NCBI GenBank assembly: GCA_965220045.1
Contig: OZ244803.1
Coordinates: 372,001 to 436,000, forward strand
Reading direction: 5' to 3'
Length of the DNA stretch: 64,000 bases
DNA from: VXOZ01 sp965220045
Lineage (GTDB): Bacteria > Chloroflexota > UBA11872 > VXOZ01
The translations under genes and the position numbers were made by a program. The first letter of the stretch is position 1. The number at the start of each line of letters is the position of its first letter. Of the stretch, positions 51,484-60,748 are shown piece by piece. The notes under the pieces were generated by a model that made no database searches, was not told the DNA's origin, and saw only the letters and a list, made by a program, of their open reading frames with translations.

Positions 51484-52929
51484 TTGGCAACCTTAACGGG
51501 GACAATTCACGACGCGACTACCGGCGGCTCGCTGGCGGCGAAGGTCTCGGTGCTAAGTAGCCATGGCAGATTCCTCGCGCCGGATGACAGCTTGGCAACC
51601 GTGGGCACGACCAATCCGTTCTTCTACGCCGACGGCACGTTCTCGCTTGAAGGCCCGCGCGGGCAGGTGGACGTGCGCGTGGAACGGGGCACGGAATACG
51701 CGCCTTTGGAAATGACGGTAGACCTCCCGCAGCACGGTAAGGTGAACCTCGATTTGCCGCTGCAGCGCTGGATTAGCCTACCGAAGCAGGGCCTCTATCC
51801 CGGCAATACGCATATCCACTATCGTGAGTTCGAGACCCGGCCCGAGGAGCGCCTGCGCTTCGACTCGTCGGTGGAGGATCTCACGGTCACCATCATCAGC
51901 GTGCTGCAGCGCGGCGAGTTGGAATACGCAACCAACCGCTTTCCCGTGGGAGAAATGGAGCATCCGACCACGCCCGGCCACGTGCTGGACGTGGGTGAAG
52001 AGACGCGGCACAATGCGTGGTCATACGGCACCGGGTACGGCCACGTGATGCTGGTGCGGCTGCAGGAGCAGGTGGAACCGCTCAGCCGCGGCGTGCTCGT
52101 GGACGAGTCGGCGCCGGACTATCCCCCGCTGATCGACGCTTGCGCCGCGGCGCAGGAGCAGGGCGGGGTGACGATCTGGTGCCACAACGGCAAGGGGATG
52201 GAAGCGCCGATTGCCGCCGGTCTGGGGCGCTTGGATGCGGTCAATCTCTTCGATCCCTACTGGACTGACCCGGAATACGACCTGTGGTACCATTTGCTCA
52301 ACTGCGGGTTTCAGTTGCCGGTAAGCACCGGCTCAGATTGGTTCGTATGTTCGGCGAACCGCGTGTACGTGCAGCTTGAGGATTCATTCTCGTACGACAT
52401 CTGGCTGAACGGCCTGAAGAGCGGCGCAACGTTTATTACCAACGGCCCGTCGCTCACCCTGCGCGTTGCCGGTCAACTGCCCGGCAGCCTGCTGGACTTG
52501 CGCACGAGCAGGCGTAAGCAGGTGAATACCTTTGTGCGCTGGCAAGCCCTGCGTCCGGTGCAGCGGATCGAACTGGTATGCAACGGGGACGTGGTGGCAC
52601 GAGAGGAATACAGCGAAGGCATACGCGAGGGTGTACTGCGCGCGCGATTGACGGTGCCTAATGACAGTTGGATCGCCGCCCGCTGCTGGGGTCGGCAGCG
52701 CGACAGCTACGGCCACGCGCAGTGGGCGCACACCAGCCCGGTGTATGTGCGATCAGGCGGCCCAAACCCGGCTCAAAGAGCCTCCGCCGAGTTCTTCGTG
52801 GATGAGATCGAGCGCGCCATTGAGTGGATTGGCACGCAGGGCCGCTTCGAACACGACGACCAGCGGCAACGCATGCTGGAGATCTTCAAGGACGGGCGGG
52901 AGCAGTACGCACGGCTGGCCAGCAGTTAG
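51484..52929 (+). CDS. CehA/McbA-type metallohydrolase
   Basis: A 481-residue protein. The N-terminal 110 residues are beta-rich (LTGTIHDATTGGSLAAKVSV), like a carboxypeptidase-regulatory or Ig-like domain. A PHP-type region follows: YPGNTHIHYREFETRPEERLRFDSSVEDL with H-x-H, VTIWCHNGKGMEAP, and STGSDWFVCSANRVYVQLE. CehA and McbA relatives hydrolyse carbamate and phosphate esters such as carbaryl. I chose TTG 51484 (MATLTGTIHD) after AGAGGTAGCC; the frame is open from 51328 across a repeat. No signal peptide, so probably cytoplasmic. Confidence 0.75.
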   Translation: MATLTGTIHDATTGGSLAAKVSVLSSHGRFLAPDDSLATVGTTNPFFYADGTFSLEGPRGQVDVRVERGTEYAPLEMTVDLPQHGKVNLDLPLQRWISLPKQGLYPGNTHIHYREFETRPEERLRFDSSVEDLTVTIISVLQRGELEYATNRFPVGEMEHPTTPGHVLDVGEETRHNAWSYGTGYGHVMLVRLQEQVEPLSRGVLVDESAPDYPPLIDACAAAQEQGGVTIWCHNGKGMEAPIAAGLGRLDAVNLFDPYWTDPEYDLWYHLLNCGFQLPVSTGSDWFVCSANRVYVQLEDSFSYDIWLNGLKSGATFITNGPSLTLRVAGQLPGSLLDLRTSRRKQVNTFVRWQALRPVQRIELVCNGDVVAREEYSEGIREGVLRARLTVPNDSWIAARCWGRQRDSYGHAQWAHTSPVYVRSGGPNPAQRASAEFFVDEIERAIEWIGTQGRFEHDDQRQRMLEIFKDGREQYARLASS

Positions 52930-52978
52930 GTTGTGTGGACATTTCGCTGTCACTGCTATGAAAATAGCGTGACCAAGC

Positions 52979-53800
52979 CGTTCGCCCTGAGCAACGTCGA
53001 AGGGTGAACGGCGGAAGTGGTTAACAGCTTTCGACACTCCGATCTCTCCGTTCATACTTCGACAAGGGCTTCGCGCAGCCCTCAGCACGAACGGAGAGAC
53101 CGGAGTTCATTTTCATTCCCTTGTGTGGCCTGGGCAAGGCTATGGTGTTTCCCGTGAAAACGGGAATCCATCTTCACTCGACACCGGATCGTGCTACTAC
53201 GCGGGGTGGCGAGCGGCCGATTACGCAAGCAGTATCCTTGGCAATAGGCTTGCTTGCCACTTTGCGGGGAAAATCGAGAGACGCTTCCCCACAAACGCTT
53301 GCGATTCCTCGCTTGCGCTCGGAATGACACTTAATATCCACAGAGCCTAGATTCCCCACACGATTCGCCATCGGTTTCCCACTGCCACCGCTTGCCCTCA
53401 CTTCGCAAACCCTTCACTGCATCAATTACAAGCCGAAGTGTAGCGCGGGGGCTTGTCCCCCGCCTGAATGTGCTTGCGCGCCCAGAGCCGATAGACTCCC
53501 GCTTTCGCGGGAGTGACGAGCTTACTCTTGTCGATACTGAGTATAGACTTAGATTGCTACTGCATTCGTCTGCGGGCGTCTTCGCCAATCCGCGTTGCAA
53601 AGTGAGGGTTAGGGTGTAGCGCGGGGGCTTGTCCCCCGCTTTCTGATCGCCAAGTAGACTCGGATACAGCAGGTATACGGTGAAGATGGATTCCCGCGTG
53701 CATAGGAATGACGCTACCTGGGAAAGTGGGCGTCCCGCCCGCATCGATGGGATTCCCGCGTGCGCGGGAATGACGGGCGACGCGCTCCCCGCGTTACCCT
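52979..53800. repeat. Repeat-rich intergenic region (at least eight palindromes)
   Basis: A 978-base gap with no gene between 52930 and 53907. It holds two TTCGACA-family hairpins (52979-53012 and about 53050-53096), ATTCCCG-family hairpins at 53149, 53494, 53688 and 53750, and two GCGGGGGCTTGTCCCCCGC hairpins at 53440-53463 and 53615-53640. Short open frames here are made of repeat sequence. Confidence 0.78.
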
Positions 53801-53907
53801 CAATTATTTGCCCCGTGTGCCCCCTCTTTCAACATGAAGATGACGGGCTCGCTTGCAGTCTACATCTCGCAGCAAATCCGGACTGTTTTTCAATATGGCT
53901 GCACCGG

Positions 53908-55077
53908 CTACAATTCTGCACGCCGGTCTTCCCAGGCGTGCCAGAAAAGTGTCTCGATCTCTGCCGGTGTCGGTTGGCGCGGGTTGCTGGCGGCATTGGG
54001 TTCTTTGGCGCTGTTGGCAACCATGTGCGGCAGCTTCTGCGACAACTGCTCTTTGGTGACGCCGGCTACTTGTAGCGATGCCGGAATGCCGACCTGAGCC
54101 CGCAACGCTGCCAGAGCGTCAACGAGAGATGCTATGGGGTTATCTCCGCCCAGGCCAAGGCGTGTGGCGAGGTCGGTGTACTTATCCGCGGCTGCCTGCG
54201 CGTTGAAAGCAACAATGTGCGGCAAGAGCAGCGCATTGGCGCGTCCGTGAGGCAGGCCGAAAGCCGGCGTGAGCTGGTGGGAGAGCGCGTGGCAGAGTCC
54301 CAATCCCGCGCGCATGGTGGCGCCGGCGATGGCCGCGGCCACGTGCATCTCGGCGCGGGCCGCCGTGGGGCCGGATTCCTGCACCGACGCGGGCAGGTGG
54401 GCAAAGACCGCGGCAATTGCCCCAGCACCCAGCGCTTGCGTCACGCGATGGGATTCAATGCTTGCGAAGGATTCTACGGCATGCGCCAACGCGTCGTAGC
54501 CGGTGTCGGCCGCTACGTGAGCCGGCATGGTGGCGGGGACGGCCGGATCGAGGATTGCAGCGTCGGGAACGCCGGTGAAGAGTACGCGCTTGACGGCGCC
54601 GTGCGCCGTGTTCTCCGATATCACGGCGCCCCGGCTGACCTCCGAGCCGGTGCCGCTGGTGGAGGGAATGGCGATGCAGGTCATGCGTCCGGTCTGGCGC
54701 GGCGGTGGATTGAAACCCGCGGCTACGAGCTCCGGCACGGAGACGCCCGGCGTCTCGCACGCGGCGCGGACCGTCTTGGTGACGTCGAGCGTGGAGCCTC
54801 CGCCCAGGCCGATGATGGTATCCGGGCCAAACTCCTCGGCTATTGCCACGCCCGCGGCGCAGGTCTCCTGCGATGGGTCTGGCTCGACGGTATCGAATAT
54901 GGCCGTGTCCGCACCCGCTTGGCGCGCCAGACCGCAGACGCGCTCGGTGAAACCCAATTGCGTCATGACCGGGTCCGCCACCACCAGCACCCGCGTGCCG
55001 CAGAGGGAAGGAAGTAATTCCAATGCACCCTCCCCAAGGTGAATCTCAGTAGGAATTGAGAACGAGCGTATGTCCAT
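53908..55077 (-). CDS. Iron-containing alcohol dehydrogenase
   Basis: A 389-residue group III alcohol dehydrogenase. NAD binding: IIGLGGGSTLDVTKTVRAA and IAIPSTSGTGSEVSRGAVI. Metal ligands: Asp and His in YDALAHAVESF, His in GLCHALSHQL and GLPHGRANALLLP. Maleylacetate reductase or lactaldehyde/propanediol-type activity is possible. ATG 55077 (MDIRSFSIP) lies eight bases after AAGGAG; a GTG at 55083 would be too close. It is divergent from the Rieske gene, with about 420 bases between. Confidence 0.88.
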   Translation of the reverse strand: MDIRSFSIPTEIHLGEGALELLPSLCGTRVLVVADPVMTQLGFTERVCGLARQAGADTAIFDTVEPDPSQETCAAGVAIAEEFGPDTIIGLGGGSTLDVTKTVRAACETPGVSVPELVAAGFNPPPRQTGRMTCIAIPSTSGTGSEVSRGAVISENTAHGAVKRVLFTGVPDAAILDPAVPATMPAHVAADTGYDALAHAVESFASIESHRVTQALGAGAIAAVFAHLPASVQESGPTAARAEMHVAAAIAGATMRAGLGLCHALSHQLTPAFGLPHGRANALLLPHIVAFNAQAAADKYTDLATRLGLGGDNPIASLVDALAALRAQVGIPASLQVAGVTKEQLSQKLPHMVANSAKEPNAASNPRQPTPAEIETLFWHAWEDRRAEL

Positions 55078-55497
55078 GGGCACTGCTCCTTGTGGACAGA
55101 AAACTGACGGTTTGTAGATTGCACAGACGTGATGGCAGCAAAAACCCTGCGGTTCGGATTGTCGTCATTTTACCGGCAGGGCCGTAGCGTTGCACGCAAA
55201 GGTAGACAATTCGGCTAGAGACCAGAATCGATGATGCCGGCTAACTACGATGAAATCAGACGGAACCGCCGCGCCGCTGCTGGTGCTGTAGGCACAGCAC
55301 GACTGGGTTGGCTGATCGGAGTGAAAGCCTTTGAGCCCCGAGCCTTCTGTACTACAGTAGAGAGTCAGGGTGCACATGATTCTCTTGACTCCGTGCTCTC
55401 TGGAGTGGGACAATAATCCCTAGTAAGTTACTAGGGATTAGGTGAAGAGCGGGTGCAAGAGCACCGCGCCAGGCCCCGGAATGGGAAAGGACCAAGA
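55078..55497. other. Divergent promoter region with a perfect palindrome
   Basis: The 420-base region between the iron-alcohol dehydrogenase (minus) and Rieske (plus) genes. Apart from the palindrome at 55414 I see no repeat or gene. A minus-strand frame of 82 codons at 55165 is not supported. Confidence 0.55.
55414..55440. promoter_or_regulatory. 27-bp perfect inverted repeat, likely operator
   Basis: Thirteen-base arms TAATCCCTAGTAA and TTACTAGGGATTA around a single G. It is 57 bases before the Rieske start codon. The near-zero loop points to a dimeric protein site rather than an RNA hairpin. No second copy in the window. Confidence 0.6.
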
Positions 55498-57342
55498 ATG
55501 GCAGCAACGACAACGCACAACACGAGCGCAGCGCCCGGCAGCGCGGAAGTGAACGGCATGCTTCGTGCGACAACGCTGACAGAACTGCAGGAGCAGGGCG
55601 TCGTCACGGCGGCGGGCAACGGGCACACCATTGCCGTGTTCTGGCACAACGAGCGGGCCTACGCCGTGGACAACCGGTGTCCGCACATGGGCTTTCCGCT
55701 GGCGCGGGGCATCTGTGAGGACGGCGTGCTGACTTGCTACTGGCACTATGCGCGGTTCGACCTCGATTCCGGCGGCGCGTTCGACATCTGGGCAGGGGAC
55801 GTGCGCACGTATCCGGTTACGGTGCGTAACGGCGAGGTCTGGGTGGATTTGCGTGAAACGAAGAGTGTAGACGAGCGGTACGCAGAGGAAGCCCTGCGCC
55901 TGGAGAAGGCGTTGGAACAGGGTATTTCGCTCAACCAGGCGAAGTCTGTGCTCGCCTTGCTTGACTTGAAGCCCACGGAGGCCACGAGGCAGATAGTGGC
56001 GACGACGGCCGAATTTGGGCTGCGCCGGGGTTCAGGACGCAATCCGGGCGGTTGGGGTGACGGACTTACCATCCTCACGGCCATGGCCAACCTGCAGCCG
56101 CAACTCTCCGCGGAGGATCAACCCCTCTCGCTCTACCACGGTACGCGCCGCGTAAGCGATGACGCCATGAACCGCACCGAGCGCATAGTGCTGGATCCGC
56201 TGCCGACAGAGGCGATCCCGTCTGACCGGCTAAAGCGTTGGTTCCGCGAATACGTCGAGGTGCGCGATGCCGATGCCGTGGACCGCACGCTGCGCACGGC
56301 GATTGCGGCGGGTTGGTCGGCGGAACAACTGCTCGACATGCTGGCCGCCGCCGCTACCGATCACTATTACCGCGACTTCTCCCACGTCATGGATACGCTT
56401 GCCAAGGCGGCGGAGTTGCTGGATATCATCGGCTGGGACCACGCTGACGCCGTGCTGCCGGCCCTGACGAGCCAGTGGGCGCAGGCGACGCGTGAAGAAG
56501 AGCGCAACTCCTGGCTGCGCCCGGAGAACCTCGTGGCGATCGTGGAAGCGGCAATTCCGGAACTCGACGCCGCGGTTGACCTCGCGGCCCAGCCGACCGG
56601 AGGATGGGACGACGACCTCATCGCCGCGCTGCTGGGGGACGATCCCGCAGGCAGTATCGCCGCTTTGCTGGCGGCATGGCGTGGCGGCCTGGCCCTCGCC
56701 GACGCGGCGCAGGCTTTGGCGTACGCCTCGGCGCTGCGTCTCACGCGCTTCCCGACCAGCAACGAGTTTGGCGATTGGGACACGGCGCTCCACCATTTTA
56801 CCTACTGCGCCTCACTCGCCCAGGTAGCCAAACGCGCGCCTTCTGTGGAGCTGGCGCGGGGCGTGCTGCACGGCGCCATGGTTGTCTATCAAGCGCGGTT
56901 CCTTAATATGCCGGCGGCACGGCTGCCAAGTGAAACTGCGCTGGAGGCGCTCCCCAGCGACCCCAGTGTCCTGCAAGGGCAACTCTTGGCGTACTGCGAG
57001 CGGCAAGGCGGCGTGGATGAGGCGGGCGCGGTCACGTATCGCTATCTCACCCTCGGCCACGATCCGGCGCCGTTGATCGCCACGCTTGGCCACGCCGTGC
57101 TGTGCGAAGACCCCGGCTTCCACGACTTTCAGATGTTGGAGGAAGGGGTGCGCCTGTCCCGCGATCTGGAGGCAGACGGCCACGCCGAGGCCTCGCGCCA
57201 GACCCTCGTCGCCATCGCCCGCTGGCAAGCGGCCCACGCCCCCACGCGGCGCGCCACTACCCAAACGTACACCATCGCCCGGCGTCTTCACCGGGGAGAG
57301 GCCGTCTATGCCGATTCGGATGGCGACGATGGCGCAGGATGA
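55498..57342 (+). CDS. Rieske [2Fe-2S] protein with large helical C-terminal domain
   Basis: A 614-residue protein. Residues 20-120 form a Rieske domain with C61-x-H63 in NRCPHMG and C80-x2-H83 in LTCYWHYARF, the standard cluster ligands. The remaining 490 residues are almost entirely helical (LLDMLAAAATDHYYRDFSHVMDTLAKAAELL and many Ala/Leu/Asp helices), with HxxxxH patterns near the middle. I know no named family for that part. No membrane helix or signal is seen, so it is likely a soluble redox protein. ATG 55498 follows AAAGGACC; the frame is open from 55453. Confidence 0.8.
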   Translation: MAATTTHNTSAAPGSAEVNGMLRATTLTELQEQGVVTAAGNGHTIAVFWHNERAYAVDNRCPHMGFPLARGICEDGVLTCYWHYARFDLDSGGAFDIWAGDVRTYPVTVRNGEVWVDLRETKSVDERYAEEALRLEKALEQGISLNQAKSVLALLDLKPTEATRQIVATTAEFGLRRGSGRNPGGWGDGLTILTAMANLQPQLSAEDQPLSLYHGTRRVSDDAMNRTERIVLDPLPTEAIPSDRLKRWFREYVEVRDADAVDRTLRTAIAAGWSAEQLLDMLAAAATDHYYRDFSHVMDTLAKAAELLDIIGWDHADAVLPALTSQWAQATREEERNSWLRPENLVAIVEAAIPELDAAVDLAAQPTGGWDDDLIAALLGDDPAGSIAALLAAWRGGLALADAAQALAYASALRLTRFPTSNEFGDWDTALHHFTYCASLAQVAKRAPSVELARGVLHGAMVVYQARFLNMPAARLPSETALEALPSDPSVLQGQLLAYCERQGGVDEAGAVTYRYLTLGHDPAPLIATLGHAVLCEDPGFHDFQMLEEGVRLSRDLEADGHAEASRQTLVAIARWQAAHAPTRRATTQTYTIARRLHRGEAVYADSDGDDGAG

Positions 57343-57469
57343 TGCGGGAGTTCTCGGTCAAGCAAGGTGCGCGGCCGGTTCTGTCCTTGGCCGCCGCACG
57401 GACCGGGCCGACGGCAAATGAAGTGTCTTTGTATAGTCAGTTGCCAGGGTTGCGCGACCGGCGTGTTGC

Positions 57470-57496
57470 AGGGGCAGCCACAGGGCTGACCCTACG
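57470..57496. repeat. Short relative of the 81-bp composite repeat
   Basis: CAGGGGCAGCCACAGGGCTGACCCTACG matches one half of the elements at 34013 and 34189 with a shortened arm. It lies in the gap before leuC. Confidence 0.6.
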
Positions 57497-57599
57497 ATTT
57501 CAACGCGCAGTCGTGGGTAGGTTAGAATAGGTGAAGGGGACGGGCCGAGGCATGGCGCGCCTCTGTGTGTTTGTGACTACCGCAAAGTGAGAGACTGCT

Positions 57600-59000
57600 A
57601 TGGCTGGTAAGACGTTATTCGAGAAGGTCTGGGAAAGTCACGTCGTGCACGAGGAGCCGGACGGGCCGGCGCTGCTCTACGTGGATTTGCACCTCGTGCA
57701 TGAAGTTACGTCGGCGCAGGCATTTGAGGGCTTGCGGCTGAGCGGGCGTACTGTGCGGCGGCCCGATATGACGGTATCAACCGTCGATCACAACGTGCCC
57801 ACGGCCGACCGCGGGGCACCTATCGAGGACGACATTTCGCGCCGCCAGATCGAGACAATGGAGCAGAACGCCGCTGAGTTCGGGTTGACATTCTACGGAT
57901 ACCGGAACCCAAACCAAGGCATTGTGCACATCATTGGGCCGGAATTGGGCTACACGCAGCCCGGCAAGGTCATTGTGTGCGGTGACAGCCACACCTCCAC
58001 CCACGGCGCTTTTGGCGCGTTTGCCCTCGGCATCGGCACGTCTGAATTGGAACACGTGCTGGCTACCCAGTGCCTCATTCAGAAAAAGCCCAAGACGATG
58101 GAAGTGCGCGTAGACGGCACGCTGCCCCAGGGAGTAACGGCCAAGGACATCATACTTGGCATCATCGGCCACATTGGGGTGGACGGCGGCGTGGGCCACG
58201 TGATCGAGTACACCGGCGAGGCCATTCGGGCGCTCTCCATGGAAGGACGCATGACCGTCTGCAATATGTCCATCGAGGGCGGCGCGCGCGCCGGTATGAT
58301 CGCACCCGATGAGAAGTCGATTGCATACCTGAAGGGACGCAAGTACGCGCCGCAGGGGAGCGCTTGGGATGAGGCAGTCGCCTACTGGCGCACGCTCGCC
58401 ACCGACGCCGACGCCACGTACGACAGCGTCATAAAGATCGATGCCGCCACGCTGGCTCCCCACGTCACGTGGGGCACGAATCCCGGCCAGGTGGTCCCGG
58501 TTACGGGCGCGGTGCCCAGTCCCGGCGAGTTGGCAACACCGGAAGAGCAGGACGCCGCGGCACGCGCGCTAACGTACATGGGTCTGGAGGGCGGCACGCC
58601 CATTCAGGACATCGCCGTAGACCGCGTATTTCTGGGGTCCTGCACCAATGCCAGGCTGGAGGACTTGCGCGCGGCAGCCGGCATCGTAAGCGGCAAGCGG
58701 GTCCATCCCGATGTGAGAGCGATGGTGGTTCCGGGCTCGACCTTGCTCAAGCAGAAGGCGGAAAGCGAAGGGCTCAATGAGGTCTTTCAGGCCGCCGGTT
58801 TCGAGTGGCGCGAGGCCGGCTGCTCCATGTGCCTGGGCATGAACCCGGACATTCTAGCTCCCGGCGAGCGCTGCGCTTCAACCTCCAACCGCAATTTCGA
58901 GGGCCGCCAGGGCAAAGGCGGCCGCACACACCTCGTCAGCCCGCAGATGGCCGCCGCCGCCGCGATTGCGGGGCGTTTTGTGGATGTCCGCAAGTGGTGA
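57600..59000 (+). CDS. leuC: 3-isopropylmalate dehydratase large subunit
   Basis: A 466-residue aconitase-family subunit that with LeuD isomerises 2- and 3-isopropylmalate in leucine synthesis. The three [4Fe-4S] cysteines are at 348 in FLGSCTNARLEDLR and at 408 and 411 in AGCSMCLGMN. CGDSHTSTHGAFGAFALGIGTSE and TSNRNFEGRQGKGGRTHLVSP are diagnostic. ATG 57600 begins MAGKTLFEKV. leuD lies 544 bases downstream on the same strand, with a coiled-coil gene between, which is unusual since leuC and leuD are normally adjacent. Confidence 0.95.
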   Translation: MAGKTLFEKVWESHVVHEEPDGPALLYVDLHLVHEVTSAQAFEGLRLSGRTVRRPDMTVSTVDHNVPTADRGAPIEDDISRRQIETMEQNAAEFGLTFYGYRNPNQGIVHIIGPELGYTQPGKVIVCGDSHTSTHGAFGAFALGIGTSELEHVLATQCLIQKKPKTMEVRVDGTLPQGVTAKDIILGIIGHIGVDGGVGHVIEYTGEAIRALSMEGRMTVCNMSIEGGARAGMIAPDEKSIAYLKGRKYAPQGSAWDEAVAYWRTLATDADATYDSVIKIDAATLAPHVTWGTNPGQVVPVTGAVPSPGELATPEEQDAAARALTYMGLEGGTPIQDIAVDRVFLGSCTNARLEDLRAAAGIVSGKRVHPDVRAMVVPGSTLLKQKAESEGLNEVFQAAGFEWREAGCSMCLGMNPDILAPGERCASTSNRNFEGRQGKGGRTHLVSPQMAAAAAIAGRFVDVRKW

Positions 59001-59124
59001 AAACTCCAATAGTATGGTATAATATAAAGAGCAGAACTAAGCCTTTAGCCGTTGATGCTATCTGATTGGTGACTTTTCCGGCAGTTGTGCAGGAGCCTTC
59101 GAAGGTTTTTGGGAGCGGTGTCGC

Positions 59125-59493
59125 GTGGCAGTCTTTGATACCCATAGTGCGTTTAATGCATTTAGGGATGCCGGTTTCTCTGAGGAGCAATCCCAGGCAT
59201 TGATCGATGCGGGTCGGGATGGCACTGACGCTCTTGCGACCAAGGCTGACTTAAAAGAGCTGGAAGCCGCAACCAAGGATGATTTAAAGGCGTTGGAAGC
59301 GGCGACCAAGGCTGACCTAAAGGCGTTGGAAGCGGCAACCAAGGCTGATCTAAAGGCATTAGAGGTGTCAACGAATGTCGGCCTACGCGATTTGGAACAA
59401 CGGATGACGATACGCTTGGGTGCAATGATGTTTGCCACTACGGGTCTGCAGGTTGCAATTGTCGCAGTCCTGCTGGTGTTGGTCGTGCGTTAG
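59125..59493 (+). CDS. DUF1640-like hendecad coiled-coil membrane protein
   Basis: A 122-residue protein between leuC and leuD. The N-terminus MAVFDTHSAFNAFRDAGFSEEQSQALIDA is a helical head seen in DUF1640 proteins. Then come 11-residue repeats encoded by near-identical 33-base units (ADLKELEAATK, DDLKALEAATK, ADLKALEAATK, ADLKALEVSTN), and one transmembrane helix at about 100-119. GTG 59125 follows GGGAG. It is the intact counterpart of the split gene at 242-583. The tandem 33-base units can expand or contract by slippage. Function unknown. Confidence 0.78.
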   Translation: MAVFDTHSAFNAFRDAGFSEEQSQALIDAGRDGTDALATKADLKELEAATKDDLKALEAATKADLKALEAATKADLKALEVSTNVGLRDLEQRMTIRLGAMMFATTGLQVAIVAVLLVLVVR

Positions 59494-59544
59494 TATGAAA
59501 TCAACAGTTGAACCATTGATAGGAGATCGCTAAAGGGATTAGGA

Positions 59545-60153
59545 ATGGAACCATTTGTAAAGCACACCGGCAACGTAGCCGCCCTTGACCGGGCAAACGT
59601 CGATACCGATCAGATCATCCCCAAGCAGTTTCTCAAGCGTATTGAGCGCACGGGGTACGGTCCGTTTGCCTTCTTCGACTGGCGCTACTTCGAGGACGGC
59701 ACGACGCTTAACCCGGACTTTGAATTGAACGACGCGCGTTACGACGGTGCGAGCGTTCTCGTCACCGGCAGGAACTTCGGTTGCGGCTCATCACGGGAGC
59801 ATGCGGCGTGGGCGCTGAGGGAGTATGGCTTCTTGGCGATTATCGCGCCGAGTTTTGCCGACATCTTTGCCAATAACGCCGTCGAGAACGGCATGCTCAC
59901 GGTGGTCTTGCCGCCGGAAGACGTGGCGACCCTCACCGAGCGGGCGCAGGCCATGGACGGTTACAAGATCACGGTGGACTTGGCAAGCACGACCGTCCAA
60001 GACGACCACGGCTTCAAGGCGTCGTTTGCGGTTGACGCTACCGTGCAACACCGCTTGCTCAACGGCCTGGACGCGGTTGGCCTCACGTTGCAGCAGGAAG
60101 ACGCTATTGCGGCCTTCGAGGAGCGGCGGCCCGCTTGGCTGCGTGCCTCCTGA
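59545..60153 (+). CDS. leuD: 3-isopropylmalate dehydratase small subunit
   Basis: A 202-residue partner of LeuC. Motifs: NVDTDQIIPKQFLKRIERTGYG, FELNDARYDGASVLVTGRNFGCGSSREHAAWAL (the family's GxNFGCGSSREHA block) and PSFADIFANNAVENGML. Complete length. ATG 59545 is preceded by AGGA. Expressed presumably with leuC and the coiled-coil gene; a clear terminator follows. Confidence 0.95.
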   Translation: MEPFVKHTGNVAALDRANVDTDQIIPKQFLKRIERTGYGPFAFFDWRYFEDGTTLNPDFELNDARYDGASVLVTGRNFGCGSSREHAAWALREYGFLAIIAPSFADIFANNAVENGMLTVVLPPEDVATLTERAQAMDGYKITVDLASTTVQDDHGFKASFAVDATVQHRLLNGLDAVGLTLQQEDAIAAFEERRPAWLRAS

Positions 60154-60186
60154 CCGGGAAAAACGGCTAAGAGAGCGAAATATATA

Positions 60187-60215
60187 GGCCGCACCGGCAC
60201 ACGGGTGCGGCCTTT
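60187..60215 (+). terminator. Intrinsic terminator after leuD
   Basis: Nine-base arms GGCCGCACC and GGTGCGGCC, 8-base loop, followed by TTTCG. It begins 33 bases after the leuD stop. Confidence 0.78.
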
Positions 60216-60379
60216 CGAATCAACGCGGAATCGACCTACTTGCCTCAACCACGGGGACTAAGTGCTGCGAATCTGTACGGCAAACGTCTGGCGAGTAGGA
60301 AGGGAGACCCAGTACCTATTTTCAAGTCCGGTGACGACTGGCAGAGGTCGGAGATACTGCTCGTGCACTCCATGGGCGG

Positions 60380-60740
60380 TACGTAGCGCGGGGGCTTGTC
60401 CCCCGCCACAGCTCGCGGAAGTGGGACCACGTCGGCAGCACGAGGCGTGCCTGGAGGGCTTTTGCTGTTAGAAACGCGTGTGCGATAGATTGACCCCATT
60501 ACTGGCGCAGGTTGCAAACCTGCGCTACCGGAGCGGCGAGGCACGGCGAGCACCCTGTTTCTTGCCAGGAAGGCTGATGCGGCAGAATTAGGGATTTTCT
60601 ACCGCAATCATCGCGGTGGTGGGTAGGTTGATTTAGCCACTTCGCACTGCAAGAGAAGACAATCCCATGGTTTATCCATGTGCACTAGCGCAGGTTACAA
60701 ACCTGCGCTACCGGAGCGCGGGGGCTTGTCCCCCGCTCGG
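60380..60740. repeat. Cluster of GCGGGGGCTTGTCCCCCGC and GCAGGTTGCAAACCTGC palindromes
   Basis: Two copies of each family alternate in the 595-base gap between leuD and terC: CTTGTCCCCC hairpins at 60382-60406 and 60713-60736, and GCAGGTT(G/A)CAAACCTGC palindromes at about 60504-60528 and 60686-60711. The last two abut. No gene is supported here. Confidence 0.75.
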
Positions 60741-60748
60741 CGACACCA

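Noticed and set aside
53082..53744. Small proteins in the 53-kb gap
   Set aside because: All frames read through palindromic repeats and show no protein similarity.
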